A stretch of DNA of 64,000 nucleotides, taken from positions 29,012,739 through 29,076,738 of the forward strand of contig JAQNBH010000013.1 in assembly GCA_028752905.1 (NCBI GenBank), written 5' to 3'. The stretch comes from Cladorhizidae sp. MBARI D1340-BT2. Its lineage: Eukaryota > Porifera > Demospongiae > Poecilosclerida > Cladorhizidae. How positions within the stretch are numbered: position 1 is the first letter of the stretch; each line of letters begins with the position of its first letter. Position numbers and translations under genes: made by a program. The notes under the pieces were generated by a model. That model was not told where the DNA came from. It saw only the letters and a list, made by a program, of their open reading frames with translations, and ran no database searches. Below are positions 45,426 through 57,383 of this stretch, one piece after another.

Positions 45426-45835
45426 TGATTTCTCCTCTGCTAGCAGATGGGCCTTAACTGGTTTGTAAGTAGCTTCTGAGCTAGCTGTGTACAGGAGCAT
45501 TGGCAAGCCTTTTCTCTAAGAAAGTTGTGCCACAAGAAAGGCTTAGCAAACTCTAAGATAGCTTGAGTCAGCCATAGTGTGCAAGTCTTTCCCTCAGGTC
45601 TAGCTGAGTAAGGTGCTCGAGCTCTACACTATAAAGTGCCAGTAGTTGAATAAGATCTAGACAGTCAATAGTTGCAACCAGAACCAGGTCTAGTGGATTC
45701 ATATCACACACACACACACACACACACACAAGAAGCTCATACATGGAGTATGCAGCCATTGATTCATGTCAGCTGCTCCACTGCTCAGTATTGCTTTAGT
45801 CTTACTAGTGTAGAGATGAGGTCATCATGATTTAT
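45426..45835. other. Spacer private to copy B with a (CA)n tract
   Basis: No gene recognised. A CA microsatellite lies at 45705-45731. Confidence 0.5.
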
Positions 45836-45859
45836 GGGAACAGGGTGCTGCTGTTGAAG

Positions 45860-46155
45860 TCTCCTCAAGCATATCGGGTTGCCTTGGAATGTGGTATGTA
45901 ACTATATATAGTGTTGTGTTGGTGCACCAGTGGTGCCCACACATTCTCTACATCTCTATCACACACACACACATACATACTGGCTAGTCTTTGTGTCTCC
46001 AAACTAGATCTCCTCAAGCATATCGAGTTGCCTTGGAATGTGGTGTGTAACAATACATAACTAGTATGTCTTGGTACGCCCACACATTCTCTACATCTCT
46101 ATCACACACAGACTCAAACATGCTAGTCTTTTTGTCTCCAAACAGGTGGTGTGTG
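45860..46155. repeat. Two-copy tandem repeat of about 150 bp
   Basis: The phrases tctcctcaagcatatcg, gttgccttggaatgtgg, cccacacattctctacatct and gtctccaaac occur twice in the same order (from 45860 and from 46009). The first copy includes a longer CA tract. Confidence 0.85.
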
Positions 46156-46455
46156 GTGGAACTCATTTCTTCAATTGTAAATATCATATGTACACCACAC
46201 ATTGTAATTATATATCTATATATATATAATATATATACATGCTCATTGTTCCTGATGATTGCATTAGCATGAAACTATAGCAGGACTAGCCATCCCAATA
46301 CTCTTCTATCAATAGCTCTGCTTTAACACAGCATTGAGCACTATTTGTAGCCTTCAAGAGCAAACTACCTTCTAAGTATATTATATATATATATATACAT
46401 ATATATATACATATACATAATTATATATAATACATATATATAATATATATATACA

Positions 46456-46493
<38 letters not shown>

Positions 46494-47062
46494 GAGAGAG
46501 AGATTGATGGCTATGTATGTGCATAAGCAACACTCACAAGATGTTTAAAGTTGATTGAGCATTTTATTTTGCAGGTAGACAGACATCTTACAAATTCCAT
46601 GCCTCCCCAATCACTTGTCTTTTGCTTGCTATAGACCCCTTACCAACCTAACCCCACAATCACTAAATGTGGGAGGAAGAGGAGATGAGGAGGAGGTAGA
46701 GGTAGGGCAGGAGCAGGAGGAGAAATAGGAGGAGTAGGCGGTGGAGAAGAGGAGGGAGAGAGGGAGGAGGGGGAGAAATACAAGACACTAACTAGCCAAT
46801 GATGGGGTCAGCAAAGCTGGCAACTGAAGGCTCTCATAAGATATGGACAACCAGGACCAGCAGAAACACTCCCTTATTTATCACCATCAACCAGCCACCC
46901 ACTCCAGCTTCTCTATACTCACCCTATAAACAAAATGAAGTGTTAAAAACAGAAAATGGAGGGAGGGGGAGGAAGCAACCTAGGCTTCATGGGAGCACTC
47001 CATGACTCAAATAAAAGTTGGGGGAGCCTCCTCAGAATTTATTTTAAATTTTTCCAGGAACT
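46156..47062. other. Simple-sequence-rich spacer
   Basis: Holds (TA)n at 46378-46487 and a purine-rich GGAGGA stretch at 46668-46780. No gene recognised. The plus-strand ORF at 46799-47005 has no signature. Confidence 0.5.
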
Positions 47063-47376
<314 letters not shown>

Positions 47377-47404
47377 TTTAGTAACAACATAAATGTGAGA
47401 TGAA

Positions 47405-47504
47405 CTTAAGGAGCACATGAAAATTCCAGCCCTTATGGTGATAGTAGCAAATGTGCGGCCCAATCCCGCACCACACCATATAGCAGAGGCCAAAATAACC
47501 TATG
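47405..47504 (-). pseudogene. Possible second relic exon, SLC26/SulP-like (copy B)
   Basis: Acceptor tgtatttttcag, then VILASAIWCGAGLG and RTFATITIRAGIF. Counterpart of 8165-8271, shorter by three codons. The GLGRTFA ending resembles the SLGKTFA phrase of SLC26/SulP proteins, but the evidence is thin. Confidence 0.25.
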
Positions 47505-47623
47505 CTGAAAAATACAATAGGGAGGAGGAATAAGTGTCAACCACAAATTAGACTTGAGGCAAGAATCACTTGATGGGGACACATGACATCTCCTTGTACA
47601 GACATCATATTAAACATGCACAA

Positions 47624-47816
47624 CCGCTTCACAGACAACTCCACCCACCACAATAAGTTGGGCCGGACGTCCAGAGGAATCTTCTGGACTCTCTTGTGCA
47701 GAACTATGTTGAGGAAGTGGACAGAGATGAGGAGGAGGATGTAGATGATGGCTGTGACCAGAGCTGCCGGGGTCATGTGGCCAGTGAATATCAGCTGAAA
47801 ATACTTGAGGCTTCTC
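47624..47816 (-). pseudogene. Relic membrane-protein exon, SLC26/SulP-like (copy B)
   Basis: Acceptor ttccccccag, hydrophobic helix (MTPAALVTAIIYILLLISV), loop HKRVQKIPLDV, then PAQLIVVGGVV in the next frame. Same layout and same apparent frame change as copy A. Function of the intact ancestor would be anion transport across the membrane, if the family call is right. Confidence 0.35.
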
Positions 47817-49274
47817 TGGGGGGAAGGAAAAAGAGAATGGGGAGGGCGTGGCTGGGGGTGAGGCTGCAACTAAGGCTATATATAGAACAATGGTGGGTGC
47901 TAGACAGTCGATGTAATAATGGAGACAGCAAGCTAGTCTTGCTGGCCTGACTCTCATGCACACCCACACACAGAAAGAGAGAGGCTGGTCCACCTCACAT
48001 GGTCACTTGTGTTGCACAGTCAGCAAATGTGGTGGCAGCTGCTCATGTTAAACACGAAGAAGAAAAAACATGCTAGACTCCTGTGTTGGGGAAGAGAGGC
48101 TGGCCAGCAAGACTAAGAGAGAAAAACAGTAAAAAGATATATAAGTATGTAGTAGCTATTGCACACCTCACAGACTGAGCCTAGTGTGCTCGCCTGCCAC
48201 TTGCTACAGCCTCTTCCATGCCATACAACAAGGAACTTTAGTGGAGTGAGACAGGTGGTGAAGGTTGAAGATGCCATGCACCCACTGTGCAGAGGAAGAA
48301 TCCAGCATCAGCAGACTCGTTATGATGGGTGGCTGGAATGATGCCTCTCAAATCCAGGTAAGGATCGCTGGAGGTGGGGCTAGTCCTGAAAATACATGTT
48401 TGTGGATTGGATAGTAAAAGAAACAAAAACTGCGTCCTGGCTCCAAAATTGCATCGCCTAGTGAAGTATCTGAGAACTGGTTGCAAGCATTACTACGCGC
48501 TCATCCCAACCATCACCATCGTTGTAGTCTAAGCTAGTTTTGCTTGGCAAGACCCTTTACCAACCTCTACGAGTGTTGGTAAAAGGTCTGCTGAGTGACA
48601 TATGGTGCCGCAGAAAGTAATATCTGGAGATGGACACTGAGCTCGCTGCCTCTCTAAGCCAGCTTCTCTATGTATACGGATAGTTGACCAAGAAATCCTG
48701 TCATTCTCTGGGGGAGTGCAAATTTAGCGTAATATTTTGTCCACACTAGCATCATTTTCGTACTACGCATGCCACGTGACACCTTTATAATCTTCAAAAT
48801 GCTGAGTCCAGGGACATCGCACCCCAGTGCAGTGCAAAAAAAAAAGATGAGTGGCCCGAGTTTTTTTTTGGGGGGGGGGGGGGGGGGGGGTTGCCCTATG
48901 TTCGACCCTTTACCAAAAGTTTAGAGTGTTGGATTTTATCCAAGTGGATTTTCGACCCTTAAATTTTCTGTTTGGATTTTATCAATAAATGTCATCATTA
49001 GAAAATTGTTTGACATTTCATGCATATCAGACCATCAGCCTATTTCAAAACCACTCTGTGGTATTAGCTGAGTGTGGTCATTTTGTGGTCACCTGGTCTG
49101 TGCAGGAATATTCATGTGGTAACTTGGTCTGTGCAGGAATATTTCTGCACAGTCCTGTGTTCACCTAAGTCTGGCAGGAATATGCCTGGCAGAGCCAGAA
49201 TCCTTTGATCTATGTGCATGCTCTATCTAGAGCCTGATTTGCTGCATGAGTTAGAATCTTTCACAGTGAGTGTC

Positions 49275-51277
49275 AGAGAGGTACTTCAAGGTTACCAGAA
49301 GAAGATTCTTCAGATATGGATTCTGACTCTGATAATGAGGTTTCACAAATTGACATTGACAGTCAAATCTCTACATCTATCAAGTCTGCAAAAAAATGAT
49401 TGTGTGTCTATCGTCAGTATGCAAAGACTTTCCCATGGGCCACAACTTCGAGAAAGGGATCTTCTTTTGCCTTCTGTATGAAGTGCTCTCGTGATATAAA
49501 CCTTGGAAGAGGTGGTACTAGAGATCTCGGGAGACATCAGGAAACAAAATTACACAAACACTCAGGAAAAGATGGTGTGGGTGTACTGCCTCTACAGTCC
49601 TAATTTGGGCCAATAAGAGAGGAGTCTGTAATCCGTGCAGAAGTACTCTTCGCATATTTCCTTGGAGAGCACCATCTTGCCTTTCAATTGGGAGATCATT
49701 GTACCAAACTATTCAAGTTGATGTTTCCTGATTCTTCTATTGCTAAAGACTTTAAGTGAAGTCGTACTAAAGCAACAGCTGTGTTGAAAGTTATTGCCCA
49801 GGATTGTTGGAAAACCATTTCCGCAGCAGTTAGAGAGACTAAATACTTCAGCCTCCAAACTGATGAGACAACTGATATTACCATTACACAACAAGCTGCT
49901 ATTATGCTTCGATTCTTCGATAACACCCAAGGACAGGTGAGATGTGTCTTCTTTGCCCTAGAGAGTGTAGAGAGGGCAACTGCAGAGCTGCTATTTAACG
50001 CAATCGATAAGCATTTTCAAGAATCCACTATCCTCCATTATGATAATCTTGTCGGATTAGGTACAGATGGGGCCAATGTAATGTTGGGAGAGCACAAAAT
50101 TCAGTGATGTCACGGTTACGATGTAAGCAGCCAGCTTTAGTTGCTCTTCATTGTCATTGTCACATAGCAGCACTAATAGCAAATGAGGCCTGCAAAGTCT
50201 TGCCTGATGAATTGGAAGATCTGACAACTGACGTATGGTATTATTTACCAGGAGGTTGCAACAGTTTGAAGAATTTCAGAGTTTTGTGGAATGCAAGCCA
50301 CACAAGTTGTTAAAGCACGCCAAACACAATGGCTCAGCCTTGAACCTTGTGTAAATCATCTTATCGAGCAATATGAAGCCTTATTCTCGAAGTACTGAGG
50401 ATAAGCTGGCAGTAGTGAAAAGAGTGTACTTGAAAAGCCTCTAACCAAAGCTTACTTTCTCTTTCTATGTTCTGCATTACCAATTGTTAATCATTTCAAC
50501 AGGTACATGCAGCAGCAATCTCCAATTCTTCATGTTCCCTACCAAGAGCTCGATGGAAATTTCTGTTGCTCTTCATGAATTCTGAGTAGGTGTGTGCTGC
50601 TGAACATGTTTCACAAGTGTGTATGATAACTCAGAAGAGTATCTCCCTTTACACGAAGTTTTCATAGGTCACAACACACTATCGTACCTTGAAGAAGAGG
50701 AATTATCATCCGAAGATGTGAGAAAATTTAGGGCCAAGCTTGGTGGATTGCTGCAGCCAAGGGAGCTGACAAACGATTACCTATGAGTCACACAAGTCAC
50801 TCTCCAATCTCAAATGGCTTCAACCAGGCTTACAACAATACAGTATGGCTGGTCAGGTGCTTGCTGCAGCAGAGTGTGTTCCTCAGGTAGTTCAAGTTGG
50901 TGACAAACCCAGCCTTCACGAGGAATTTATGGATTTCTGCACATCGCTAATTACCTCCTAAAGTCACAACCTTCACAGAGGTGGATAAGTATTGGCATGC
51001 AATCAGCCAAATCAAAGACTGCTTGGAAACTGAGTATTGCTACTCCACATTGGCAAAACTCGCAAATGCCATTCTAGTTATACCCCATGGCAATGCTGAT
51101 ACCGAACGTTTATTCAGCCACATTGGTCTCAACAAAACGAAGCACAGAAACAGACTAGGAATTTCTACATTAAATTCACTTTTAACAGTGCAATTCAATG
51201 TTCCTCAAAAATGCTATGAATTTAAACCGAACACTGAACTATTAAAGACATGTGTAAATGCTATGAACACACTTTAG
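49275..51277 (+). pseudogene. hAT transposase relic (copy B)
   Basis: Counterpart of 10078-12085. The start-codon region of copy A is deleted here (gtgtcagagaggtacttc). The shared TAA is at 49601-49603 and there is a private TGA at 49757-49759. The core keeps LQTDETTDITITQQAA and the more usual LGTDGANVML, then TGA at 50105-50107. A short in-frame insertion (LIA) restores the family form HCHIAALIANEAC. The dimerisation domain at 50981-51277 is intact except for one residue relative to A. Dead in both copies. Confidence 0.85.
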
Positions 51278-51764
51278 TATGTTATTTCTCATGAAATTGT
51301 TGTTTGGATTTTTGGTTGCCAATTTTTTTGGGATAACACAGGCGAGTAATTTGGAAATTACCATGGCAAAACTGCAGTACTCAGATCTCAGTTTTGAGAT
51401 TTCCAGTCGGAACGTGCATAAGTGACAATTACTTTTCATGGATATTTGCTTTGTACTGTTGAAACAGACAAGCAGCCAGCCAGCCTCTGCAACTATATAT
51501 AGAGCATTGTTGATGTAATACAATAGTGTTTAAATTAGTCATGTGGCTGGCTAGTGATGGTGGGAAGTAAGGTAAATACTCTGGCTGTGGGACGAGGTAG
51601 TCATGTAGGAGACCCTTTAACAAATCACTACACTTTTTTTTGTTGGGCTAGGTCTGAGGGCACATACCAGACGAGTACCATCCCTTCCGGTGGAGTTCTG
51701 GATGAGGATTTAACAGGTGTGGGGTGCAGGTAGTGGTGGGTGTGAATGGGGGACGGTTGGTGCT

Positions 51765-54700
51765 AAGACGAGATGTTGGAAGTGATGGCAAAACACTGGG
51801 AAGAGCTGGGGAGGAAAAAAGAGGAAGCCACAGTGCAAGATTAAGAGATGGGAGAAGTGGGTGGGCATGAGTTGGGTATGTGTAAACGAGTAAGTTATTA
51901 GGAAGAAGCAGTAGAGGTAATGAAGTGTTTGAAGAGAGCAAAGACTCCAGGCCCTGATGGAATGTTGAATGAGATGCTAATGTATGGAGGTAGAAGTTTG
52001 GTGGAGGTGATGGTGCAGGTGATGAATGTGGTGATGAGGATTGAGTGATGCCTAGTGGACTGGAGGAGGAGTTTACTAGTACCTCTCCACAAGGATGGCG
52101 ATGAGGACTAAGTACGGATTATAGGGGTATTTCATTGTGTTGTAGTGTGGTGAGGGTGTTTGCGAGAGTGTTGGCGAGGAGGTTTGGAGTCTTTGTTGAG
52201 GATAGGATTTTGTTGGAAGCACAAGGAGGATTTAGGAGCCGGAGATGTTCAGACCAGTGGTTGGTGTTAAGAGGAGTTTGTGCAGTGAGGAAGAGCGAGA
52301 AGAAAGCTTCATATCTGGATTTCCTGGATATAAGTAAGGCCTATGACAGCGTGTGGAGGGAGGGACTGTGGCAGAAGTTGAGGCAGTATGGAGTAGAGGA
52401 GTAACTTGTGAGGACCTGTAGGATTGTATAGTGGGGTGGAGATGATGGTGATATTGACGGAATGTGGTTCGCTGTGGAGAATGGACTTAGGCAGGGATGT
52501 CCTTTGTCTCCACTTCTTTTCAATATTTATTTGAGGGGAATGGCAGAGGAGTTGGAGAGAGCTGAGCTAGGAGTCCAAGTGGAAGGCTGTTTGTATGGAG
52601 CACTTATGTATGCAGCAGATGATGTTGTTCTTCAGGCTGACTCCAGGGGTGGAACTGCTAGCTATGTTGGATGTGGTACAGGTGTATGTGTTAAAGTGGA
52701 AGATGAAGTTTAATAGTAAGAAGATCAAGGTCATGGTAGTAGGGAAGAAGGTAGCAGGAGTGCCTTTGAAGATTGGTGAGGAGATATTGGAAGCGGTCAA
52801 GAATTCAAGTACTTGGGAGTATGGTTTGATAGGAAGCTAAGGGGTAAAGTTCAGTTAGAGAAGATGGCAAAAAGGCAGAAGAGTGGGTTGGAAAGGTGAC
52901 ATGGATGAGTAGAGTGAATGGGCAGGTGGAAGTAGACAGAGGAAGAATGGTGTGGGAGCTTCTAGTGAGACCTAGTATGGAGCCAAAGTGTGGTAGGACA
53001 GTTGAATTGGTAGCGAGTTATGGTGGAGAGACTCTTCAAACATTTCTTGACAGAGCTGGAAGAAATGCAATGTACACCTCCAAAATGGCTGTAGTACAGT
53101 TTGTGAATGCTCTTGAAACATGGGTGGAAGAGTCTCTACTCAAGTGGCTTCATAAGGCACCCTTTTTTAGCATCATGGCTGATGAATGCACTGATGTTAC
53201 TACCATAGAGGAGCTGACAATTTGTTGTTGTTGGGTGGAGAGCAGTGTACCAGAAGAACACTTCATTGAAATTTTACCCTTGAAGAAAGCTAATGTTGAA
53301 AGTATCTATTCTGCTTTGGTGGAGTACTGCAAGGAAAAGAACATTCAGTTGGGAAGGCTTATAGGAATGAGATTTGATGGAGCTGCTACTTGATCTGGTA
53401 ACAAAACAGGATTTCAAAGAAGATTGTGAAAGAGCTCTCACCTCAGCATTGTTTGTCCACTGTCGCTGTCATGTCCTTAAACTGGCTTCGATACAAGCTG
53501 CTAATGCTACATCAGGTATCATCAAGCATGTCTATACTACTCTGATGATGTTATGGAAGTTCTTTTATTACTCACCAGAACATGCAGAGTCATTAAAGGA
53601 GATTCAGAAAGTACTAGATCTTCCAGAGCTCAAGATTGTGAAACCGTCAGACACACACTGGCTTGCACATGAGCATTGTGTTAAAGCAGTAAAAGCTAGT
53701 TACAGCTCAATAGTTCTTGCTCTTGAAAATATATATGAAACATCACATGAACCACAAGCTCTTGGACTAAGTAAAGCTCTTTCTAGTCACTCCACAATAG
53801 CAGCTACTTGACTACATTCTTCCTCAAGTGGCAAAACTTAGCCGTTCCTTACAGACCAAGCACCTGGACCTCTCCCTTATTTCTAGTCTAGTGGATGCTA
53901 CTCTTAATTCACTTGATGATGCTATACTGCCTTCAGCAAATTGGGTAATACAGCTACAAGATGCAAGAGAAGAGTTAAAAGCAGAAACAGGTATATAAGT
54001 CACTCATTTAGATATATGCCCATTTCAAGAAAGAGTGGGCAAGCCTTTTATCAGACTCATCAAATATAACATATCCAGCTGGTTTAGATCCTCCTCAAAA
54101 TATGTGTTATCAGCATTCAGTATTTTTGATCCGAAGAAAGTGCCCTAGCCTCTCTAATCATGAGCTACCTTTATATGGAGACGGTTCAATTCAAACTCTC
54201 ATTGGACAATTTGGGAGAGATTTACCAGCTAAATCATTGGAAGGAACTGAATTTGAAAAGGCAGCCATTGTCTCTTCTGACCTCAGCACAGAGTGGAAAA
54301 TGAATCGTCAGCTCCTTATTAAGCAGCCAAAAGATGATACATCCATGCAGCTGAAGGAATTACTCACCGATGACATGCTTATAGCATTATTCCCCAATCT
54401 ACATAAACCGTCACCATATGCTTGTCTATTCCCATTTCTACAGCATCAGTTGGAACCAAGTTCCTCAGACATGAAATTAATAAAGAATCACCTTCGTAAC
54501 TGCTTAACTGAACTTAGCCTGTCCAACTTAATGAAAATTGTCATTGAATCTCCCGAAAAACTCACTGATAGTGGTTTGGAAGAAATTGTTGACAGTGGAG
54601 TAGAAAAGGTGGACATATTGCTGTGTGAACTCTCATTCAGACTCTTATCTCATTATACATGCATACTGCTCATGCACTTTGTCAGCCACTTATCAACATC

Positions 54701-55385
54701 AATAATGCATTTTAATAATACAATTTCCAAGGGGGGGGGGCAAAAAGGTTCAAAGCGGGGCAGCCGCCCCCCTGCCCCCTCTAAATGGAACCGTGTGGAC
54801 GGTGGGAAGAATATGAGATCTTGAGGCGATAATACGATGAAGTTGGATCAGTATGCAAGTGGAAGTGGAAAGTGAAGGTGAGAAATGAGAAGGATTGGGA
54901 GGAGGAAGTAAACGGCTGAATTTTTATAAATCGGCAATGAATGGTGCAGGGGTGGAGAGGTATGTGAGGTCCATGTATGGTCAGGAAGATGTGTGGTTGC
55001 AATTTCGACTGAGAACTGCACCAGCTGGGTTCTTTGAGGATAAGAAAAGATGTGGGATAGTTAGGGAAGAGAGATGTGTCATGTGATAGTCGGCAGGGGA
55101 AGATGTGGAACATTTCTTGGTGACATGCGGGGAATTTGATAGGGATCGGCTGGTATTGATGGATGGGTGTGCAGAATTGTAGGGGCAGGACAGTGGCTGG
55201 ATGAATTTAGAAGAGTGGGTAAGGATGGAAAGGTGGCATTGCTTTTGGGAAAAGATATGGAGTGAGTAAGTGATGCAATGATGGAGGCGAGTGTGTTATG
55301 TATTGGGTAGGAAAGTGGTGGCAGAGGAGAAAGGAACTGTTGTATGGTGAACTGAGGAATAATTTTTTGTCTTTTCCCCTCCCCC
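51765..55385 (+). mobile_element. LINE reverse transcriptase, split by a hAT element
   Basis: Plus strand. RT motifs are spread over frames: KTPGPDGMLNEML (near 51930), PLHKDGDED (52085), the fingers/palm stretch FLDISKAYDSVWREGLW at 52320-52375, ENGLRQGCPLSPLLFNIY (52480) and the active site as YAADD (52608), with an extra Ala instead of YADD. It continues FKYLGVWFDRKL (52805) to about 52990, then a hAT relic, then resumes near 54795 with YEILRRRYDE-like sequence and a C-terminal zinc-knuckle remnant (EDVEHFLVTCGEFDRDRL near 55097). The 3' untranslated part runs to about 55385 or slightly beyond. 5'-truncated and dead. Confidence 0.85.
53000..54785 (+). mobile_element. hAT relic (DUF4371/ZNF862-like transposase) nested in the LINE
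   Basis: Open at 52896-53393 with GGETLQTFLDRAGRNA, the core FFSIMADECTDVTTIEEL (first Asp) and GMRFDGAAT (second Asp), where a frame change follows. Then 53374-53811 gives LFVHCRCHVLKLAS and DTHWLAHEHCVKAV, with further stops. The C-terminal part at 54102-54640 (KMNRQLLIKQPK..CLFPFLQHQLEPSSSD) aligns with the DUF4371 class. The right end has the G/C-rich subterminus usual for this class (gccgcccccctgccccctct). The N-terminal zinc finger is absent, so the left end is probably deleted. Confidence 0.8.
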
Positions 55386-56389
55386 CTCCTTGAGCACGGG
55401 ACACTAATAACTTAATATTGTGGTTATTTTTTTTACTAATTATGTATTGTTGATTTTTAATATAGATTGTTAGTTACTGTTACATAGTCCAATACTGTTT
55501 TGTAACATTTGATGGCCTTAACAGGCTCAGCAATATGAAGATTAAATCATATCCAGGAATTACCAGGAAAAACAATTTTTCAGATCATCCTCTGTATATT
55601 CTAAACAGACAACTAACTATAATTCAACTCACTGCTTCGCTCGTAGCTTCGCCTTTAGCTGAAGTACTTTCGCCATAAAGCTTCTTGTCTACCCATCAGA
55701 AGTACAGCTACAGGGTCGAGCTTACTCTTCCCTATGTAAGAACAAATTATTTGGTCGCTACTTGCATCCTCTGACAAGACAAAGTTGTCGTCAAAAATTC
55801 GACAAAACACTTCGCCCAAACTTAGCTTGGTAGATTAGCTTTCAGATAATTATTTTTACCCGGAAATATAACTCGTAGAAGAATTCAGGTATTAATATAA
55901 ATGTATTATGAGTAGGGGTTAACCTCACTAGTTGTCATCTGTGAGGTTCTAGGTCGCGCTCTCCTTAAAAATCTCCTACGGAACTTGTGTTGATACTTGT
56001 GCGCCTTTACCAGCTTAACACGAAAAGCAGTAGCCGACAGATTTCTGTAAGTTAGTAGCTAACAATATTCTGTCGTACACTGTAATTAAGAATATATGGA
56101 GTCTTTGACCGCCTTACTGTAAAACAAAACCTGAAACTGTTTTCAGCTAATACATGGCTGCAGTCTAACTTCATCCTAAATATCACGCTCATTACCTTGC
56201 GTGTTGTAAAGTCCAATGATGATGAATAATACAATATATCAGTCACGATGCTGCAGGGCCAGGTATTTATGTATAGTACAATGTACAAATTTTGTAGTAG
56301 TGGGCTTGAATTAATAAATCTGTAGTTCAAAAGAGACAAAGCAAGAAGTGGATAAGTGATGGCCAGTTATATGTGTAGTTTATTTCAAA
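55386..56389. other. AT-rich spacer, no gene recognised
   Basis: One kilobase without repeat structure or recognisable domains; the minus-strand ORF at 56052-56339 has no signature. Confidence 0.5.
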
Positions 56390-56399
56390 TCCCTTCAGC

Positions 56400-57383
56400 T
56401 CAAATCAGTCTAAGGGACAATACCATAAAATAGTATACAAATTATAGTCATGACTTTAGAGTTCCATAGACCCTGCACTCTTCACTCTATGAACTTGATA
56501 TAATATAGCTGAAGAGATATATAGGTCACTCTCAAATATGTTTGATAGGCCAATGTTCAGCTAAAGTGTCAAAATCTGAGTATCTGTGTTAAGGTTCTTT
56601 CTGGTGTTAAGCCTTTATTTCTGGTGTTAAGCTTGCTAAGCAAGCTTGTTAGGACACAAGATTGGACCGACAAGATAACTTAATACACAACTCTACTCTA
56701 ATACAGAACAGTAGTTGCAGTAAAACTAGCAGCAGAACTGAACACAACCAAACGGGAAAGTGAGGCAGTGGAGAGCTTATAGGCACTCCACTGCTGACAT
56801 AGCAAATACAAAATGGACAAATCGCATAGAGCACAATCAGAACGATTTTCACACCTTAATAATCATCAACACATATGAAGTGTTAACTAGTTCCAATGTT
56901 CTTAGCTCAGTGCTGGTTGCTATGCTGTTGTCACGCAGTCATACCAGACAGCCAGTTGTTCCTCATGATTGGAAAGTGCCAGACAGCTGAAATTAGCATA
57001 ATTATACCTGTAAGAGGAAGCACTGGTCAATACACAGTGAGTGTTTTCATTAGCACTAAAACATGAGTACTGTAAGTGGCCAGTAAGTGGTCAAGTGCCT
57101 TGGGTTGATAACCATAAATTAATTCTCAACCCTCTTGCTTAACCACTTATGTGCTTGGCGGGTTTAAGTGCCTAATGAAGACATTCGGTAGGGCTTCCTC
57201 TTACAGATACAAATGTCAGCTGTCTAGCACTTTTCAACAGCTAGAACTGTGGCAAAATCAGGTGCTCAGGTTTTGTGACACCCCCACTTTAGTTGCAGTA
57301 ATTTTGGCATTGGTAGCTATACTCTTTTAGTACCAAAAGATAGCACACAAAGAGACCTATCATTTGAGTTAGATATCAAGCTG
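56400..57383. mobile_element. Foldback element copy, left part
   Basis: Diverged relative of 41851-43337. The reverse complement of 56400-56545 resembles the right arm of that element (gagacctat..atatatc, then ctatggaact). The segment 57000-57380 follows the internal order, with gaggaagc, gtgttttcattagcacta, a central palindrome (gggttgataacc..ggtt-like) and cacacaaagagacctatcat. The part 56560-56990 is unrelated and may be another insertion. Confidence 0.55.

Larger units (their letters stand above)
47409..51763. repeat. Segmental duplication copy B, block 3
   Basis: Matches 8165-12574. The right edge falls where the LINE of copy B begins, so either the duplication ends here or the LINE inserted at this point. 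A long G run at about 48870-48891 corresponds to that of copy A. The stretch 47820-49210 holds no recognised gene. Confidence 0.9.
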
